A stretch of DNA of 64,000 bases from Nodosilinea sp. PGN35 (GCF_029109325.1 NZ_JAQKQJ010000017.1:78920-142919), one strand, 5' to 3'. Positions 8,175 to 17,333 are shown, counted from the stretch's first letter. Program-made: numbers and translations. Notes: generated from the sequence alone by a model not told the origin.

Positions 8175-9140
8175 ATGGTGGTGCCAGTCAGTTTGATGCG
8201 TGCCCAGTCTTACCACCGGGCCGAGCTGGAGCGATCGCTCACCCATCTCCTCGCGCCCCTGGGCGGTATGGCGGCCTTTGTCAAGCGGGGCGATCGCGTG
8301 CTGCTGAAGCCCAACCTGCTGACCGGGGCTCGCCCGACCCAGGCCTGCACCACCCAGCCCGAGCTGATCTACGCCGTCGCCCAGCAGGTAATCGCCGCTG
8401 GCGGACAGCCCTTTTTGGGCGATAGCCCCGCCTTTGGCAGCGCTCGGGGGGTAGCTAAAGCCAACGGGCTGCTGCCCCTGGCCCAGGAACTTGGCCTGCC
8501 GATTGTGGAGCTGCACGGCGATCGCTACCCCACCGACAACCCCGAGTTTGGCCACCTGCGCCTCTCCAAAGAGGTGATGGAGGCCGACGTGGTGATTAAC
8601 TTGCCTAAGGTCAAGTCCCACGTGCAGCTCACCCTGACGCTGGGGGTCAAAAACCTATTTGGCTGCGTGCCCGGCAAGATGAAAGCCTGGTGGCACATGG
8701 AGGCAGGCAAAGATGTGCAGCGCTTTGGCACCATGCTGGTGGAAACGGCGCGGCTAATCGCCCCTGAGCTGACCATCGTGGATGGTATTGTCGGCCACGA
8801 GGGCAATGGCCCCAGCGATGGAGACCCCCGAAACTTGGGGGTGCTGGGGGCATCGGCCAATGTCTTTGCCCTCGATCGCGCCATGGTGGCCGTGCTGGGG
8901 GTCGATCCACTGGCGGTACCTACGGTAGCCCAATCCATACGGCTGGGAGCCTGCCCCGCCTGGGACGAGCTGGCCTTTCCCCTGGCTGCCCCCGAGGATC
9001 TGCAAGTGGCTGACTGGCAACTGCCCGCCGAACTCATGCCCATTGACTTTGGCCTGCCTCGGGTGGTGAAATCTACCTTCAAGCACCTCTACATTCGCTT
9101 TATCAAAGAGCCGGTAGCCACCTACGCCGGACGACTTTGA
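8175..9140 (+). CDS. DUF362 domain-containing protein
   Basis: 321 residues. The family motifs are clear: VLLKPNLL near residue 45, DVVINLPKVKSH near residue 140, GVKNLFG(C/V)VPG near residue 160 and VDGIVGHEGNGPSDG near residue 205. DUF362 proteins often carry a C-terminal ferredoxin domain; this one does not and ends with a short basic tail. The function is unknown. The ATG at 8175 follows a GGGAGAG ribosome-binding site; the in-frame TTG at 8160 is less likely. It diverges from the DUF554 gene with about 95 bp between the starts. Confidence 0.85.
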   Translation: MVVPVSLMRAQSYHRAELERSLTHLLAPLGGMAAFVKRGDRVLLKPNLLTGARPTQACTTQPELIYAVAQQVIAAGGQPFLGDSPAFGSARGVAKANGLLPLAQELGLPIVELHGDRYPTDNPEFGHLRLSKEVMEADVVINLPKVKSHVQLTLTLGVKNLFGCVPGKMKAWWHMEAGKDVQRFGTMLVETARLIAPELTIVDGIVGHEGNGPSDGDPRNLGVLGASANVFALDRAMVAVLGVDPLAVPTVAQSIRLGACPAWDELAFPLAAPEDLQVADWQLPAELMPIDFGLPRVVKSTFKHLYIRFIKEPVATYAGRL

Positions 9141-9186
9141 AGAGGAAAAGAGGGTGTGAACGCTTTAACGTGCGAACGCGTTCAAA

Positions 9187-10524
9187 TCACTCTGCCGGCT
9201 CAATGCGGCCCAAACGGCTAGCGCCAGCGGTCGGTCGCCCCTGGCTGGCGAGAATAGTCTGCTCTAGCACTTCGGCGGCGCGGAGGTACTGGACATCGGC
9301 GTCGGTGCCCAGCAGGGCCGGGTTGCTAAACAGCGTGCGGCGCTGGCTGTCGCTCAGGCTCACCTCCACATCGGGGGTAATGCCCCGGCTGCTGATGTCG
9401 GTGCCGTTGGGAGTATAGTAGTGGGCCACGGTCACGGTCAGTCCAGAGCCGTCGGTGAGGCCGTGGAGTGACTGCACGAGGGCTTTGCCGTAGGTGGTGT
9501 TGCCCACCACCGTCGCCCGGTTGTTGTCGCGCAGGGCACCGGTCAAGATTTCGCTGGAGCTGGCCGAACGACTATCCACCAGCACCGTCAACGGCAGGTT
9601 GGTCAGGGCCGTACGGTTGGCCGAGATCGCCTCGTCATTGCCGCCGCGATCGAGGGTGCGCACAATGGGGCCGTGCTGTAGCCACATGCGGCTGATGTCA
9701 ATACTGGCCATCAGCAGACCGCCGGGGTTGCCGCGCAGGTCGAGCACAAACCCTTCCACCCCAGCTTCAGTGAGGCTGCGGATGGCGTTGGCCATCTGCG
9801 GAGCCGCGTTGGCGTTGAACTCAATCAGCCGAATGTAGCCGATAGGGCGACCGCCCACGGTTTTTTGCGAGTATTCGACCGTGGGCAAGTCCATGCGGGC
9901 GCGGGTGAGAATCACCGTGCGGGGAGCGCCGCCGTTGCGGGAAATCGTCAGGGTTACCTGGGAGCCTTCGTTGCCCCGCAGCTGTTGCAGCACGCCCTCG
10001 GCCGTCAACCGCTCGGTGCTCTGGCCGTCGACCAGCAGAATGCGATCGCCCGTTACAATTCCCGACATTTCAGCGGGGGAGCCTGAGGCCACACTCGTCA
10101 CCAGCACTGCTCCGGTCTGGTTGTTGCGCTCCAGCCGCACCCCAATGCCCGATACCTCCCCAGAGGTCTGATCGGTGAGGTCAGCGTATTCCGCTGGCGA
10201 GAGAAAACGGGTGTAGGGGTCGTTAAGCCGCCGCAGTGCCGCTCGCAGCGCGCCGTAGGCCGCATCCTGGGAAGAGTACTCTCGCCCCAGCAGGTCTTGC
10301 CGCAGAGCCTGCCAATCGACCTGGTTAAAGCTGTTGTCTACGTACTCACGGTTGATGATTTGCCAGGCTTCGTCGATGACGACTTTGGGGCTGTCTTCAA
10401 ACTCGGTTAGGGGGGTGGCCGCCAGCGCCACCTCAGTCGCTACGGTGGTAAGCGCCAGGGGGGCTAGGGCTAAAGCCGAGGGCCGCACCAGAGACAGCAG
10501 CCGGGGAAAAAGGGAAATTGACAT
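9187..10524 (-). CDS. Carboxyl-terminal processing protease (S41, CtpA family)
   Basis: 445 residues. A signal-peptide-like N-terminus (hydrophobic residues about 10-35, ending ALAA) is followed by the NDPYTRFLSP segment, a PDZ domain (about 120-205), and the S41 catalytic domain with LDLRGNPGG. Ser322 in SASSSEI and Lys347 in YGKALVQ have the 25-residue spacing of the Ser/Lys dyad. The family acts in the lumen or periplasm; CtpA itself removes the C-terminal extension of PSII protein D1. Cyanobacteria carry three paralogues (CtpA, CtpB, CtpC) and I cannot assign which one this is. The ATG at 10524 is preferred over an upstream alternative at 10575, which would precede the signal sequence with unrelated residues. 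Confidence 0.92.
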   Translation of the reverse strand: MSISLFPRLLSLVRPSALALAPLALTTVATEVALAATPLTEFEDSPKVVIDEAWQIINREYVDNSFNQVDWQALRQDLLGREYSSQDAAYGALRAALRRLNDPYTRFLSPAEYADLTDQTSGEVSGIGVRLERNNQTGAVLVTSVASGSPAEMSGIVTGDRILLVDGQSTERLTAEGVLQQLRGNEGSQVTLTISRNGGAPRTVILTRARMDLPTVEYSQKTVGGRPIGYIRLIEFNANAAPQMANAIRSLTEAGVEGFVLDLRGNPGGLLMASIDISRMWLQHGPIVRTLDRGGNDEAISANRTALTNLPLTVLVDSRSASSSEILTGALRDNNRATVVGNTTYGKALVQSLHGLTDGSGLTVTVAHYYTPNGTDISSRGITPDVEVSLSDSQRRTLFSNPALLGTDADVQYLRAAEVLEQTILASQGRPTAGASRLGRIEPAE

Positions 10525-10680
10525 CGCGTTAATACCAGCCTGGGCACGGGAGGAAGACGAGTCGGGGCCATACACGTCCGGCCAATCTTGAGCTTATTGT
10601 GACCGATGATTTATCTCTTTGGCCAGATGCAGAGGCTACCTCTGGAGATTTTAGGCTTTTCTTTAGTTCAGTTGGGCAAA

Positions 10681-10706
10681 GGGGGCCGATTTTCAAATTG
10701 GCCCCC
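10681..10706 (-). terminator. Hairpin downstream of hemC, probable terminator
   Basis: GGGGGCC at 10681-10687 and GGCCCCC at 10700-10706 form a 7-bp GC stem, extended inward by A/T pairs. On the minus strand it lies about 80 nt after the hemC stop and is followed by TTT. The rest of the 10525-10787 spacer shows further short G/C-rich repeats but no gene. Confidence 0.55.
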
Positions 10707-10787
10707 CGGTCTCCCAAATGTGACACCGTCCCACGGGGTACTGCCCCCTCGCTTAAAGCCAGGGGTACCAGGAATTTCTGCCCAACT

Positions 10788-11765
10788 CTAGGCCCGGTTG
10801 GTGGCGTTGATCTCGTCGAGAATGGTCTGGGCACCGTCGCTTCGCAGGTGTTGGGCCAGCTGTTCACCCAGCGTTTCGGCGGCGGCGGCTGGCCCCTGTA
10901 CCACATTTTTAATCACCCGCTGGCCGTCGAGACTGGCCACCAGGCCGGTGAGGGTGAGGGTATCGCCCTCAAGGGCCGTGTTGACGCCGATGGGTACCTG
11001 ACAGCCCCCCTCTAGCTCTCGCAAAAAGGCCCGTTCGGCCAGGCAGCGGGCGGTGGTAGGCCCGTGGGAGAGTACGCTCAGCAGGTTGAGGATTTCGGCA
11101 TCGCCAGTGCGGCACTCAATGCCTAAGGCCCCCTGCCCTACAGCGTGGAGGGAGATGTCGGCGGGCAGAATTTCGTGGATGCGATCGCCCATATCCATGC
11201 GCTGGAGGCCCGCCACCGCCAGAATGATGCCGTCATAACCGCCCTCGTCGAGCTTGCGCAGGCGGGTGTTGAGGTTGCCGCGAATGTCTTTGAAGGTGAG
11301 GTGGGGGTAGTGGTGGCGCAGCTGGGCCAGCCGCCGCAGCGACGAGGTGCCAATTACCGCGCCCTCGGGCAGGGTGGCCAGGGTTTTGTCTTTGTTTTTT
11401 GCGTGCACCACCAGGGCGTCGGCGGGGTCTTCACGCTCGGTGATGCAGCCCAGCATCAGCCCCTCGGGCAGACGGGTGGGCAGGTCTTTAAGGGAGTGCA
11501 CCGCAAAATCGCTGTCACCCCGCAGCATGGTGTCTTCTAGTTCTTGGGTAAACAGGCCTTTGTCGCCAATTTTGGAGAGCGACACATCGAGCACTTTATC
11601 GCCCTGGGTTTCCATGGTGACGATCTCAAAGGTCAGCTCGGGAAAATGCCGCTGTAGCTCATCCCGCACCCAGTGGGTTTGAATCAGCGCCAGCTGGCTC
11701 TTGCGAGACACGATGCGAACGGTGCGCCGGGAAGTGGAAACAGTGGGGGATGCGGTGGATTGCAT
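10788..11765 (-). CDS. hemC: Porphobilinogen deaminase (hydroxymethylbilane synthase)
   Basis: 325 residues. HemC joins four porphobilinogen units into hydroxymethylbilane in tetrapyrrole synthesis, feeding chlorophyll, haem and phycobilins. Motifs seen: RKSQLAL for substrate binding, GDKGLFTQELE, AVHSLKDLPT, GTSSLRR and the dipyrromethane-cofactor site LEGGCQVPIG with Cys255. The start ATG at 11765 precedes a short Ser/Thr-rich leader, and the protein proper begins at TVRIVSRKSQ. The downstream hairpin at 10681 probably ends the transcript. There is no neighbouring haem gene. Confidence 0.96.
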   Translation of the reverse strand: MQSTASPTVSTSRRTVRIVSRKSQLALIQTHWVRDELQRHFPELTFEIVTMETQGDKVLDVSLSKIGDKGLFTQELEDTMLRGDSDFAVHSLKDLPTRLPEGLMLGCITEREDPADALVVHAKNKDKTLATLPEGAVIGTSSLRRLAQLRHHYPHLTFKDIRGNLNTRLRKLDEGGYDGIILAVAGLQRMDMGDRIHEILPADISLHAVGQGALGIECRTGDAEILNLLSVLSHGPTTARCLAERAFLRELEGGCQVPIGVNTALEGDTLTLTGLVASLDGQRVIKNVVQGPAAAAETLGEQLAQHLRSDGAQTILDEINATNRA

Positions 11766-12039
11766 AATCTGAAACAGGGCTTACAGAGGGTCAGTAACGG
11801 CGCTACGACAACCGCCATTCACGTCAGGACAGGCCGGGGGGATTAGCCTGGGCGGTTGTGAGCCCAACGGTGAAGCCGATCACCAGATCGAGGAAACTTG
11901 TCATGAGCAGGTTGAGCAGCGCTGTCGGTAGGGTGGTTAATTCGCTACCGAATCTTCAGATTACAGGATGGCGGCTCCCTCTATGGTGAGCCTTTCAGAG
12001 ATGTTACGGGGTTGTCACATTAGGGCCTAGGCGGCGTTT
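11766..12039. other. Intergenic region between hemC and the TPR gene
   Basis: This 274-bp divergent spacer should hold promoters for hemC and the TPR protein gene. A 26-codon minus-strand ORF (11824-11904, MTSFLDLVIG...) with one hydrophobic stretch is present but lacks a ribosome-binding site, so I do not call it a gene. Nothing else is recognisable. Confidence 0.4.
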
Positions 12040-13347
12040 ATGATGGTTGAGCAGCTTAGGAAAAATTCGTTGCCCCGTCAGTTTTTTGCACCTCCCCGTC
12101 TGCCGCCCGGTGTTTTGCCGCGCCCTGGCCAGCTCAGTCGTTTTGCTGGCGTTTTCGGGTTGGCGATCGCCCTCGCCCTCGGCGCTACCCCGCTGGCGCT
12201 GGCCCAGGCGCTGCGCCCGGAGATTCGCTTTCCCTTTCTGGCCGACCCGCTGCAAGACGATCCCCTCGACCCGCTGCTGCTGCCCCGACCCCCGGTGCCG
12301 CGCCCCCTCAGTCCGCTAGAGCTGTACGCCCTGGAGCAAGCCCTCGACCAGCTGGCCCTGGAGGCGGTTGCCCTTGATGCCGCCGGGAACCTAGAGGCGG
12401 CTCGCCTGCTGTGGCGGCGGGAGATTCGTCTGCGTCGCCTGCTGGGCGTTGGGGCAGAACTGGCGGCCATCGACCGGGTGGGGCAGGTGCTGCGCGATCG
12501 CAATGCCACCCCCGATCTCCAGCTCTACGCCCTGCGCCTCGACGAGATCCGCACCGACCTGACGCTGCCAGACGACAGCGATCGCCTGGAGGGCATGGCC
12601 ACCACCTACGAAGTGCTAGGGGCTGTCGATGCCGCCGCCGAAATTCGCCGCGACCTGGCCGATGCCGCCCGGCTTGGGGGCAACGGCGCTGAGCAGCGCC
12701 GCCAGCTCGATGCCCTGGCGGCGCTGCGGGCCAACTGGTTTTACTTTCCTGAGGCAGCCGGGGTCTACGGCGAACTGGGGTTGCTGGCCCAGGCCGATGG
12801 CGACTTGGACAGCGAAATGCGCTACCTGGGGCTCCAGGCCGAAAATCTAGAGCAGGCCCAGGAGTTGGTGGGGGCGATCGCGCTGCAGCAGCGCCTGCTG
12901 ATTCTTTACCAGAGCGACGAAAGCCGGTGGCCACAGATTGCTCCCCTCCAGCACCGGGTCGCCCATAACTACCGCACGTTAGGTAACGTAGAAACCGCCG
13001 CGCGCCAGTACCAGGCCGCCTACACCAACGCCATTGACCAGGAGCAGTTTGAAGTGGCGGCCAACGCCATCGACGACCTGGCGGCAATCTACAAAACCCT
13101 GGGGCGCTGGGCCGATGTCGGCTACCTCTACGAACAGCTGCTTGTAGTCCAGCGGCAGGCTCACAGCGCCTACGGCATGATGGCCGCCTACGACCAGCTG
13201 GGCCAGGTGCACGAGCAGCTGGGGGCCACCGCCTCCGCCCTGGCGGCCTACCGTGAGGGGCTGGTGCTGGCGCGCGTGCTGGGCACCCAGCAGACCTATT
13301 TTGAAGAACAGATTGCCCGTCTTACCGAGGAAGCGTCCGGATGGTAA
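12040..13347 (+). CDS. Tetratricopeptide-repeat protein with signal sequence
   Basis: 435 residues. After a basic N-terminus comes a hydrophobic signal-like segment (about residues 38-55, ending LALAQA), so the protein is probably exported or membrane anchored. The rest is helical and Ala/Leu-rich, with degenerate TPR units that become clear in the C-terminal half (for example YRTLGNVETAARQYQAAY and LGQVHEQLGATASAL). TPR proteins scaffold protein complexes; the partner is unknown. The stop overlaps the start of the TIGR03792 gene at 13341, which suggests translational coupling. The unrelated long antisense ORFs here reflect high GC. Confidence 0.8.
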   Translation: MMVEQLRKNSLPRQFFAPPRLPPGVLPRPGQLSRFAGVFGLAIALALGATPLALAQALRPEIRFPFLADPLQDDPLDPLLLPRPPVPRPLSPLELYALEQALDQLALEAVALDAAGNLEAARLLWRREIRLRRLLGVGAELAAIDRVGQVLRDRNATPDLQLYALRLDEIRTDLTLPDDSDRLEGMATTYEVLGAVDAAAEIRRDLADAARLGGNGAEQRRQLDALAALRANWFYFPEAAGVYGELGLLAQADGDLDSEMRYLGLQAENLEQAQELVGAIALQQRLLILYQSDESRWPQIAPLQHRVAHNYRTLGNVETAARQYQAAYTNAIDQEQFEVAANAIDDLAAIYKTLGRWADVGYLYEQLLVVQRQAHSAYGMMAAYDQLGQVHEQLGATASALAAYREGLVLARVLGTQQTYFEEQIARLTEEASGW

Positions 13348-13649
13348 TCGAATGGCTAACCTTTGCAGTGGATCCAGACAACCGCGAAACCTTTATTCGC
13401 CTCGATAACGAGATCTGGACGGCGGCCCTCAGCCAGTACTCCGGCTTTATTTCAAAGGAAGTCTGGATTTCGCCTGATTTGCTGGATCAGGTGGTCGTGG
13501 TCATTCGCTGGCAAACCCGCGAGCAGTGGAAGGGCATTCCCCAGGCGGTTCTCGACGAAGTTCAGGAGCGCTTTGAGGCCGCCGCCAATTTTCCCCACCG
13601 CATGATCGATGCCCGCGAATACCAGGTCCGCCGTTACCCTACGCCATAG
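13341..13649 (+). CDS. TIGR03792 family protein
   Basis: A 102-residue protein that starts VIEWLTFAVDP and contains the family pattern of Phe-Ile-rich and Trp-rich segments (IWTAALSQYSGF, KEVWISP, VIRWQTREQWKGIP). The family, described mostly from cyanobacteria, resembles dimeric alpha/beta-barrel monooxygenase-like folds; its function is unknown. The start ATG at 13341 overlaps the TPR gene by 7 bp, so the two are almost certainly one operon. No membrane segment. Confidence 0.8.
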   Translation: MVIEWLTFAVDPDNRETFIRLDNEIWTAALSQYSGFISKEVWISPDLLDQVVVVIRWQTREQWKGIPQAVLDEVQERFEAAANFPHRMIDAREYQVRRYPTP

Positions 13650-13732
13650 ACCATGGGTCGCTGGGGTATCTCTTTCGCTCGCTTAGGTTGGCCCAGCGAC
13701 CCACGCTACCCTTCCCCATCTCCCCCACCCCC

Positions 13733-14086
13733 ATGCTCTCCTGCCCCCGCTGCCAGGCCACCATCGAACCCACCACCATTCAGTGTCCCCGCTGTCGGCT
13801 AACCCTCAAGGCCCACGGCCACCCAGGCATACCGCTGCACCGCACCGAGGGCGACGAGCCGCTGTGTGCTACCTGTCTCTACGATGCCGACGACACCTGC
13901 AACTTTCCCCAGCGCCCCCACGCCGACACCTGTACGCTCTATCGATCGGTGAACGCCGCCAAGGATGTGGAGCAGCCGTCGCCGTCGCCAGGGCAGCAGC
14001 TCGGCTTTTGGCTGCGCAACCACCGGGGGCTGGTGGGAATAGTGGGGCTACTGCTGTTGAGTCTGGTGCTGGTGCTGGTGCGGTAG
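13733..14086 (+). CDS. Zinc-ribbon protein with C-terminal membrane anchor
   Basis: 117 residues from the ATG at 13733. Two CxxC pairs (CPRC at residues 4-7 and CPRC near 19) form a zinc ribbon; a second Cys-rich set (CATC, then single Cys residues near residues 59 and 70) follows. A single transmembrane helix of about 20 residues ends the protein. This looks like a tail-anchored membrane protein with a cytoplasmic metal-binding head. The function is unknown. It is the third gene of the TPR-TIGR03792 cluster, after an 80-bp gap, and converges with the alpha-E gene. Confidence 0.7.
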   Translation: MLSCPRCQATIEPTTIQCPRCRLTLKAHGHPGIPLHRTEGDEPLCATCLYDADDTCNFPQRPHADTCTLYRSVNAAKDVEQPSPSPGQQLGFWLRNHRGLVGIVGLLLLSLVLVLVR

Positions 14087-14165
14087 CGAAAGATCCCAGG
14101 GTTCTACTGTCGGTAGGCAGCAATCCCCGCTAACTGTCCAAAGAACTCTGGGATCTCTCCCCGCA

Positions 14166-15116
14166 TTAGGACACCGGCTCCAGGGCAAAAAAGTCGGCAA
14201 AGATCTTCTCGCTGACGCTGTTGAGGCGAGTTTGCAGGTTGTCGAGAAACTCGTGGAGCCCCTGCTGGGTGATCTCTTCGATGGTGAGGTAGTCGAGTTC
14301 GGAGCGCAGGCGACCGAGGGCGCGATCGCTCCCCGTGCGCCAGGTGCCCGCCGGGGTGCCCGAGATGCAGTGCAGCGATCGCTCGGCCTCCAGCAAACAA
14401 AACTGAATCGATCGCGGAAACTCCCGGTTCAGAATCAAAAACTCCGTCACCCCGCGCGGGGTAATGCGGTACTGGCACTTGCGGTACATCTCGTAGGCGC
14501 TGGCCGACTTCAGCAGGGCAATCCACTGCAAGTCGTCCAGGGGCGAGCCCACATCGGTCACCGAGGGCAGCAAAATAAAGTACTTGACGTCGAGAATGCG
14601 GGCGGTTTTGTCGGCCCGCTCCAGCAGTCGCCCCAGCTGGCCAAAGTGCCAGCCCTCGTTGTGGGCCATAGTGGCATCCATCACCCCGGCAAACAGGTGG
14701 CTGGCCATTTTCACTTCCGGGAAAAAGTTGTGCAGCTCCGACAGCAGCCCCACATCGGCGGCCTCATTCACCATCAGGTAAAACGAGTTCACCTGCTCCC
14801 ACATTTCTGACGAAATAATTTCCCGCACCGATCGCGCATTTTCCCGCGCCGATCGCAGGCAGGAGATGATCGAGTTGGGATAGTCGCGATCGAAGGTCAA
14901 AAACTTCAAGATATTCTCTGCCGTCGCCTCTCCGTAGCGGGCCTGAAACATCGCCTGATCGCCGGTTGTTCTCACCAATGGCTCCCACTGCTGCTCCATG
15001 CCGGGGGGCGCATCCAGCAGCAGGTTCAGGTTGACATCTACAAACCGGGCCACGTTTTCGGCCCGCTCGACGTAGCGGTTTAACCAGTAGATGGAGTCGG
15101 CGACGCGGCTGAGCAT
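14166..15116 (-). CDS. Alpha-E domain protein (DUF403)
   Basis: 316 residues, all-helical, starting MLSRVADSIYWLNRYVERAENVAR, a hallmark of the alpha-E family. Further family features are RSARENARSVREIISSEMWE near residue 90 and HFGQLGRLLERADKTARILD near 155. Alpha-E proteins occur with circularly permuted ATP-grasp enzymes and often transglutaminases, in a predicted but uncharacterised peptide-ligation or modification pathway. Here the ATP-grasp gene is about 750 bp upstream on the same strand, separated by a Uma2 gene. No transglutaminase is present nearby. Confidence 0.92.
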   Translation of the reverse strand: MLSRVADSIYWLNRYVERAENVARFVDVNLNLLLDAPPGMEQQWEPLVRTTGDQAMFQARYGEATAENILKFLTFDRDYPNSIISCLRSARENARSVREIISSEMWEQVNSFYLMVNEAADVGLLSELHNFFPEVKMASHLFAGVMDATMAHNEGWHFGQLGRLLERADKTARILDVKYFILLPSVTDVGSPLDDLQWIALLKSASAYEMYRKCQYRITPRGVTEFLILNREFPRSIQFCLLEAERSLHCISGTPAGTWRTGSDRALGRLRSELDYLTIEEITQQGLHEFLDNLQTRLNSVSEKIFADFFALEPVS

Positions 15117-15184
15117 GGGAATCAGGGGGTGAGAGGAAAATGGCCAAGGTCGAGGAAAGATGAGGGCTTTTAGTGTTGTTGAAC

Positions 15185-15748
15185 CTACTCAAGGAGCCAG
15201 TTAAAGAGCGCTTGAATAGTCAGAGATAGGGTGTTGGCAAAGGCAGGCATAGGCAAGGCGTCCTCAACCTGGTCAAAAACTTCGGTTTCCTGCTTAGGAC
15301 GATAGACAAACACCGTTTGCTCGTCGGGGTCGATTAACCATCCCATCTGGCTGCCGTGCCGCAGACAGTGAAGAATATTTTTGGTCACTCTGGTTTGGTT
15401 TTGATCCGGCGACAGGATTTCAATCGTCCAGTCTGGAGCAGCGGCAAAGGTGTTGGCGACTTCGCCGTTTTGATCGCGGGGAATGCGGTTCCATGCCATT
15501 ACCGCAACGTCGGGAACTACGGAGCGACCACCAAATGTACAACGTAATTCTGGAAAGGCGCGAGCAATCCGTTTAGGTTTAAGTCCAGTATTGACAAACG
15601 GGACAAATTCACCCTGGATGGCACTGTGTTTCCCTTGGGGCATGGGTTTTTGGATAACGTGACCATCCACAAATTCGCTGGCAGGTTTAGTTTCGGGTAG
15701 CTTCAGAAACTCCTCTAGGGTCAGAACTTTAGATGAGAGCTGTACCAT
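15185..15748 (-). CDS. Uma2 family (PD-(D/E)XK-like) protein
   Basis: 187 residues from the ATG at 15748, with an AGGAACGG sequence about 12 nt upstream; an in-frame TTG at 15781 is an alternative. Family landmarks are the N-terminal LTLEEFLKLPE, the SEFVDGHVIQKPMPQGKHS block, VPDVAVM and PDWTIEILSPDQNQ, which hold the predicted nuclease-fold residues. Uma2 proteins are very abundant in cyanobacteria, commonly as many paralogues, and their role (nuclease, mobile-element or defence related) is not established. It lies between the alpha-E and ATP-grasp genes in the same direction. Confidence 0.9.
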   Translation of the reverse strand: MVQLSSKVLTLEEFLKLPETKPASEFVDGHVIQKPMPQGKHSAIQGEFVPFVNTGLKPKRIARAFPELRCTFGGRSVVPDVAVMAWNRIPRDQNGEVANTFAAAPDWTIEILSPDQNQTRVTKNILHCLRHGSQMGWLIDPDEQTVFVYRPKQETEVFDQVEDALPMPAFANTLSLTIQALFNWLLE

Positions 15749-15863
15749 CGAGCACCGTTCCTGAGCTGTTTGAACAACCAACTTTTATCAATAGATCGTA
15801 GCTACTGAAGGTACGTTACTTCAAGGAGAATCAAGCCCAGCCTAGTCTAGAAGCCTGATTTGC

Positions 15864-17333
15864 CTACTGGCTTTGCATGGGCAGCTGGGCATTGGGGTCA
15901 ACCGACTTCACCACCCAGGTGTCTTTGCTGCCGCCGCCCTGGGAGGAGTTGACCACCAGGGAGCCGCGCTTGAGGGCCACCCGAGTGAGTCCGCCGGGGT
16001 TCACGTAGATGTCCTGGCCGTAGAGGATGTAGGGGCGCAGATCGACGTGGCAGCCCTCGAAGCTGTCGTCAATTAGGGTGGGCACCCGCGACAGGCACAG
16101 CGTGGGCTGAGCAATATAGCCCCGGGGGTTGGCGCGGATGCGATCGCCAAACTCCGCCCGCTGCTCCTCAGTGGCGTGGGGGCCCACCAGCATGCCGTAG
16201 CCGCCCGAGGCATTGGTGGCTTTGACCACCAGCTGGTCGAGGTGGGCCAGCACATGGGCCTGCTGGGTCTCGTCTTCGCATAGGTAGGTGGGCACGTTGG
16301 GAATGATCTGGTCTTCGTCGAGGTAGTAGCGAATCATCTGGGGCACGTAGGCGTAGACCAGCTTGTCGTCGGCTACCCCGGTGCCCAGGGCGTTGGCCAG
16401 GGCCACCCGCCCCGCCCGATACACCTCCATCAGCCCCGGCACCCCCAGCAGCGAGTCGGGCCGAAAGGCCAGGGGGTCAATAAAGTCGTCATCGATGCGG
16501 CGGTACACCACATCCACCCGCTCCAGACCCTTGGTGGTGCGCATTTTCAGGTAGCCATCGGAGACTACCAGGTCGCGGCCTTCCACCAGTTCGGCCCCCA
16601 TCTGCTGGGCCAAAAACGAGTGCTCGAAGTAGGCCGAGTTGTACATGCCGGGGGTGAGTACCGCCACGCGCGGGTTAATCAGCGTTTCGGGCACCAGGTT
16701 GAGCAGGGTTTCGAGCAGCTGGCTGGCGTAGTCGTCTACGGCGGCAATGTCCATCGCGGCAAACAGGTGGGGGAAGGTATTCTTCATCACCCGCCGATTT
16801 TCGAGCACGTAGGAGACGCCGGAGGGGCAGCGCATGTTGTCTTCGAGCACGTACCAGCTGCCGTCTCTGTCGCGCACCAGGTCGGTGCCGGTGATGTGGC
16901 ACCAGATGTTGTTGGGCGGGTTGAGCCCCATGCAGGGTTTCAAAAATCCTGGCGCTGACTCCACTACGTGGCGGGGAATCACGCCGTCGTTCAAAATATT
17001 TTGGTCGTTGTAGACGTCGTGGATGAAGCAGTTGATAGCATAGATGCGCTGCTTGAGGCCTTTTTCAATCCATTCCCACTCGTGACCGGGCACGATGCGG
17101 GGAATCACGTCAAAGGGAAAGATGCGCTCAGTGCCCTGGGTGTCGCTGTAGACGTTGAAGGTGACCCCGAGCTTAAACAGGGTGTTTTGGACTGCCTTTT
17201 GCCGCTGCTGTAGTTCTACCAGCGCCATCGCGTTGACCCGTCGCACCAGCAGTTCGGCCTCAGGGCGGGGTTGTCCAGAGCTGACAAACAATTCGTCGAA
17301 AAAATCGCCGGGGTCGTAGGCGTCGAATAGCAC
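15864..17333 (-). CDS. Circularly permuted type 2 ATP-grasp protein
   Basis: 489 residues. The start is GTG at 17333, seven bases after GGGAGA, and gives the family beginning MLFDAYDPGDFFDELF. Recognisable blocks are FPFDVIPRIV near residue 70, DLVRDRDGSWYVLEDNMRCPSG near 150, and KATNASGGYGMLVGP near 370, part of the ATP site, then DLRPYILYG near 430. These proteins are predicted ATP-dependent carboxylate-amine ligases (DUF404/407). Together with the alpha-E gene they would form a peptide-bond-forming unit; substrates are unknown. The downstream gene is Uma2. Confidence 0.92.
   Translation of the reverse strand: MLFDAYDPGDFFDELFVSSGQPRPEAELLVRRVNAMALVELQQRQKAVQNTLFKLGVTFNVYSDTQGTERIFPFDVIPRIVPGHEWEWIEKGLKQRIYAINCFIHDVYNDQNILNDGVIPRHVVESAPGFLKPCMGLNPPNNIWCHITGTDLVRDRDGSWYVLEDNMRCPSGVSYVLENRRVMKNTFPHLFAAMDIAAVDDYASQLLETLLNLVPETLINPRVAVLTPGMYNSAYFEHSFLAQQMGAELVEGRDLVVSDGYLKMRTTKGLERVDVVYRRIDDDFIDPLAFRPDSLLGVPGLMEVYRAGRVALANALGTGVADDKLVYAYVPQMIRYYLDEDQIIPNVPTYLCEDETQQAHVLAHLDQLVVKATNASGGYGMLVGPHATEEQRAEFGDRIRANPRGYIAQPTLCLSRVPTLIDDSFEGCHVDLRPYILYGQDIYVNPGGLTRVALKRGSLVVNSSQGGGSKDTWVVKSVDPNAQLPMQSQ

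Noticed and set aside
11824..11904. 26-codon minus-strand ORF with one hydrophobic stretch
   Set aside because: It has a TM-like segment similar in size to small photosystem proteins, but no ribosome-binding site and no match to any small subunit that I know.
12308..13087. 259-residue minus-strand open frame
   Set aside because: Antisense to the TPR gene, composed mainly of Pro, Arg, Gly and Ala, with no recognisable motif or ribosome-binding site.
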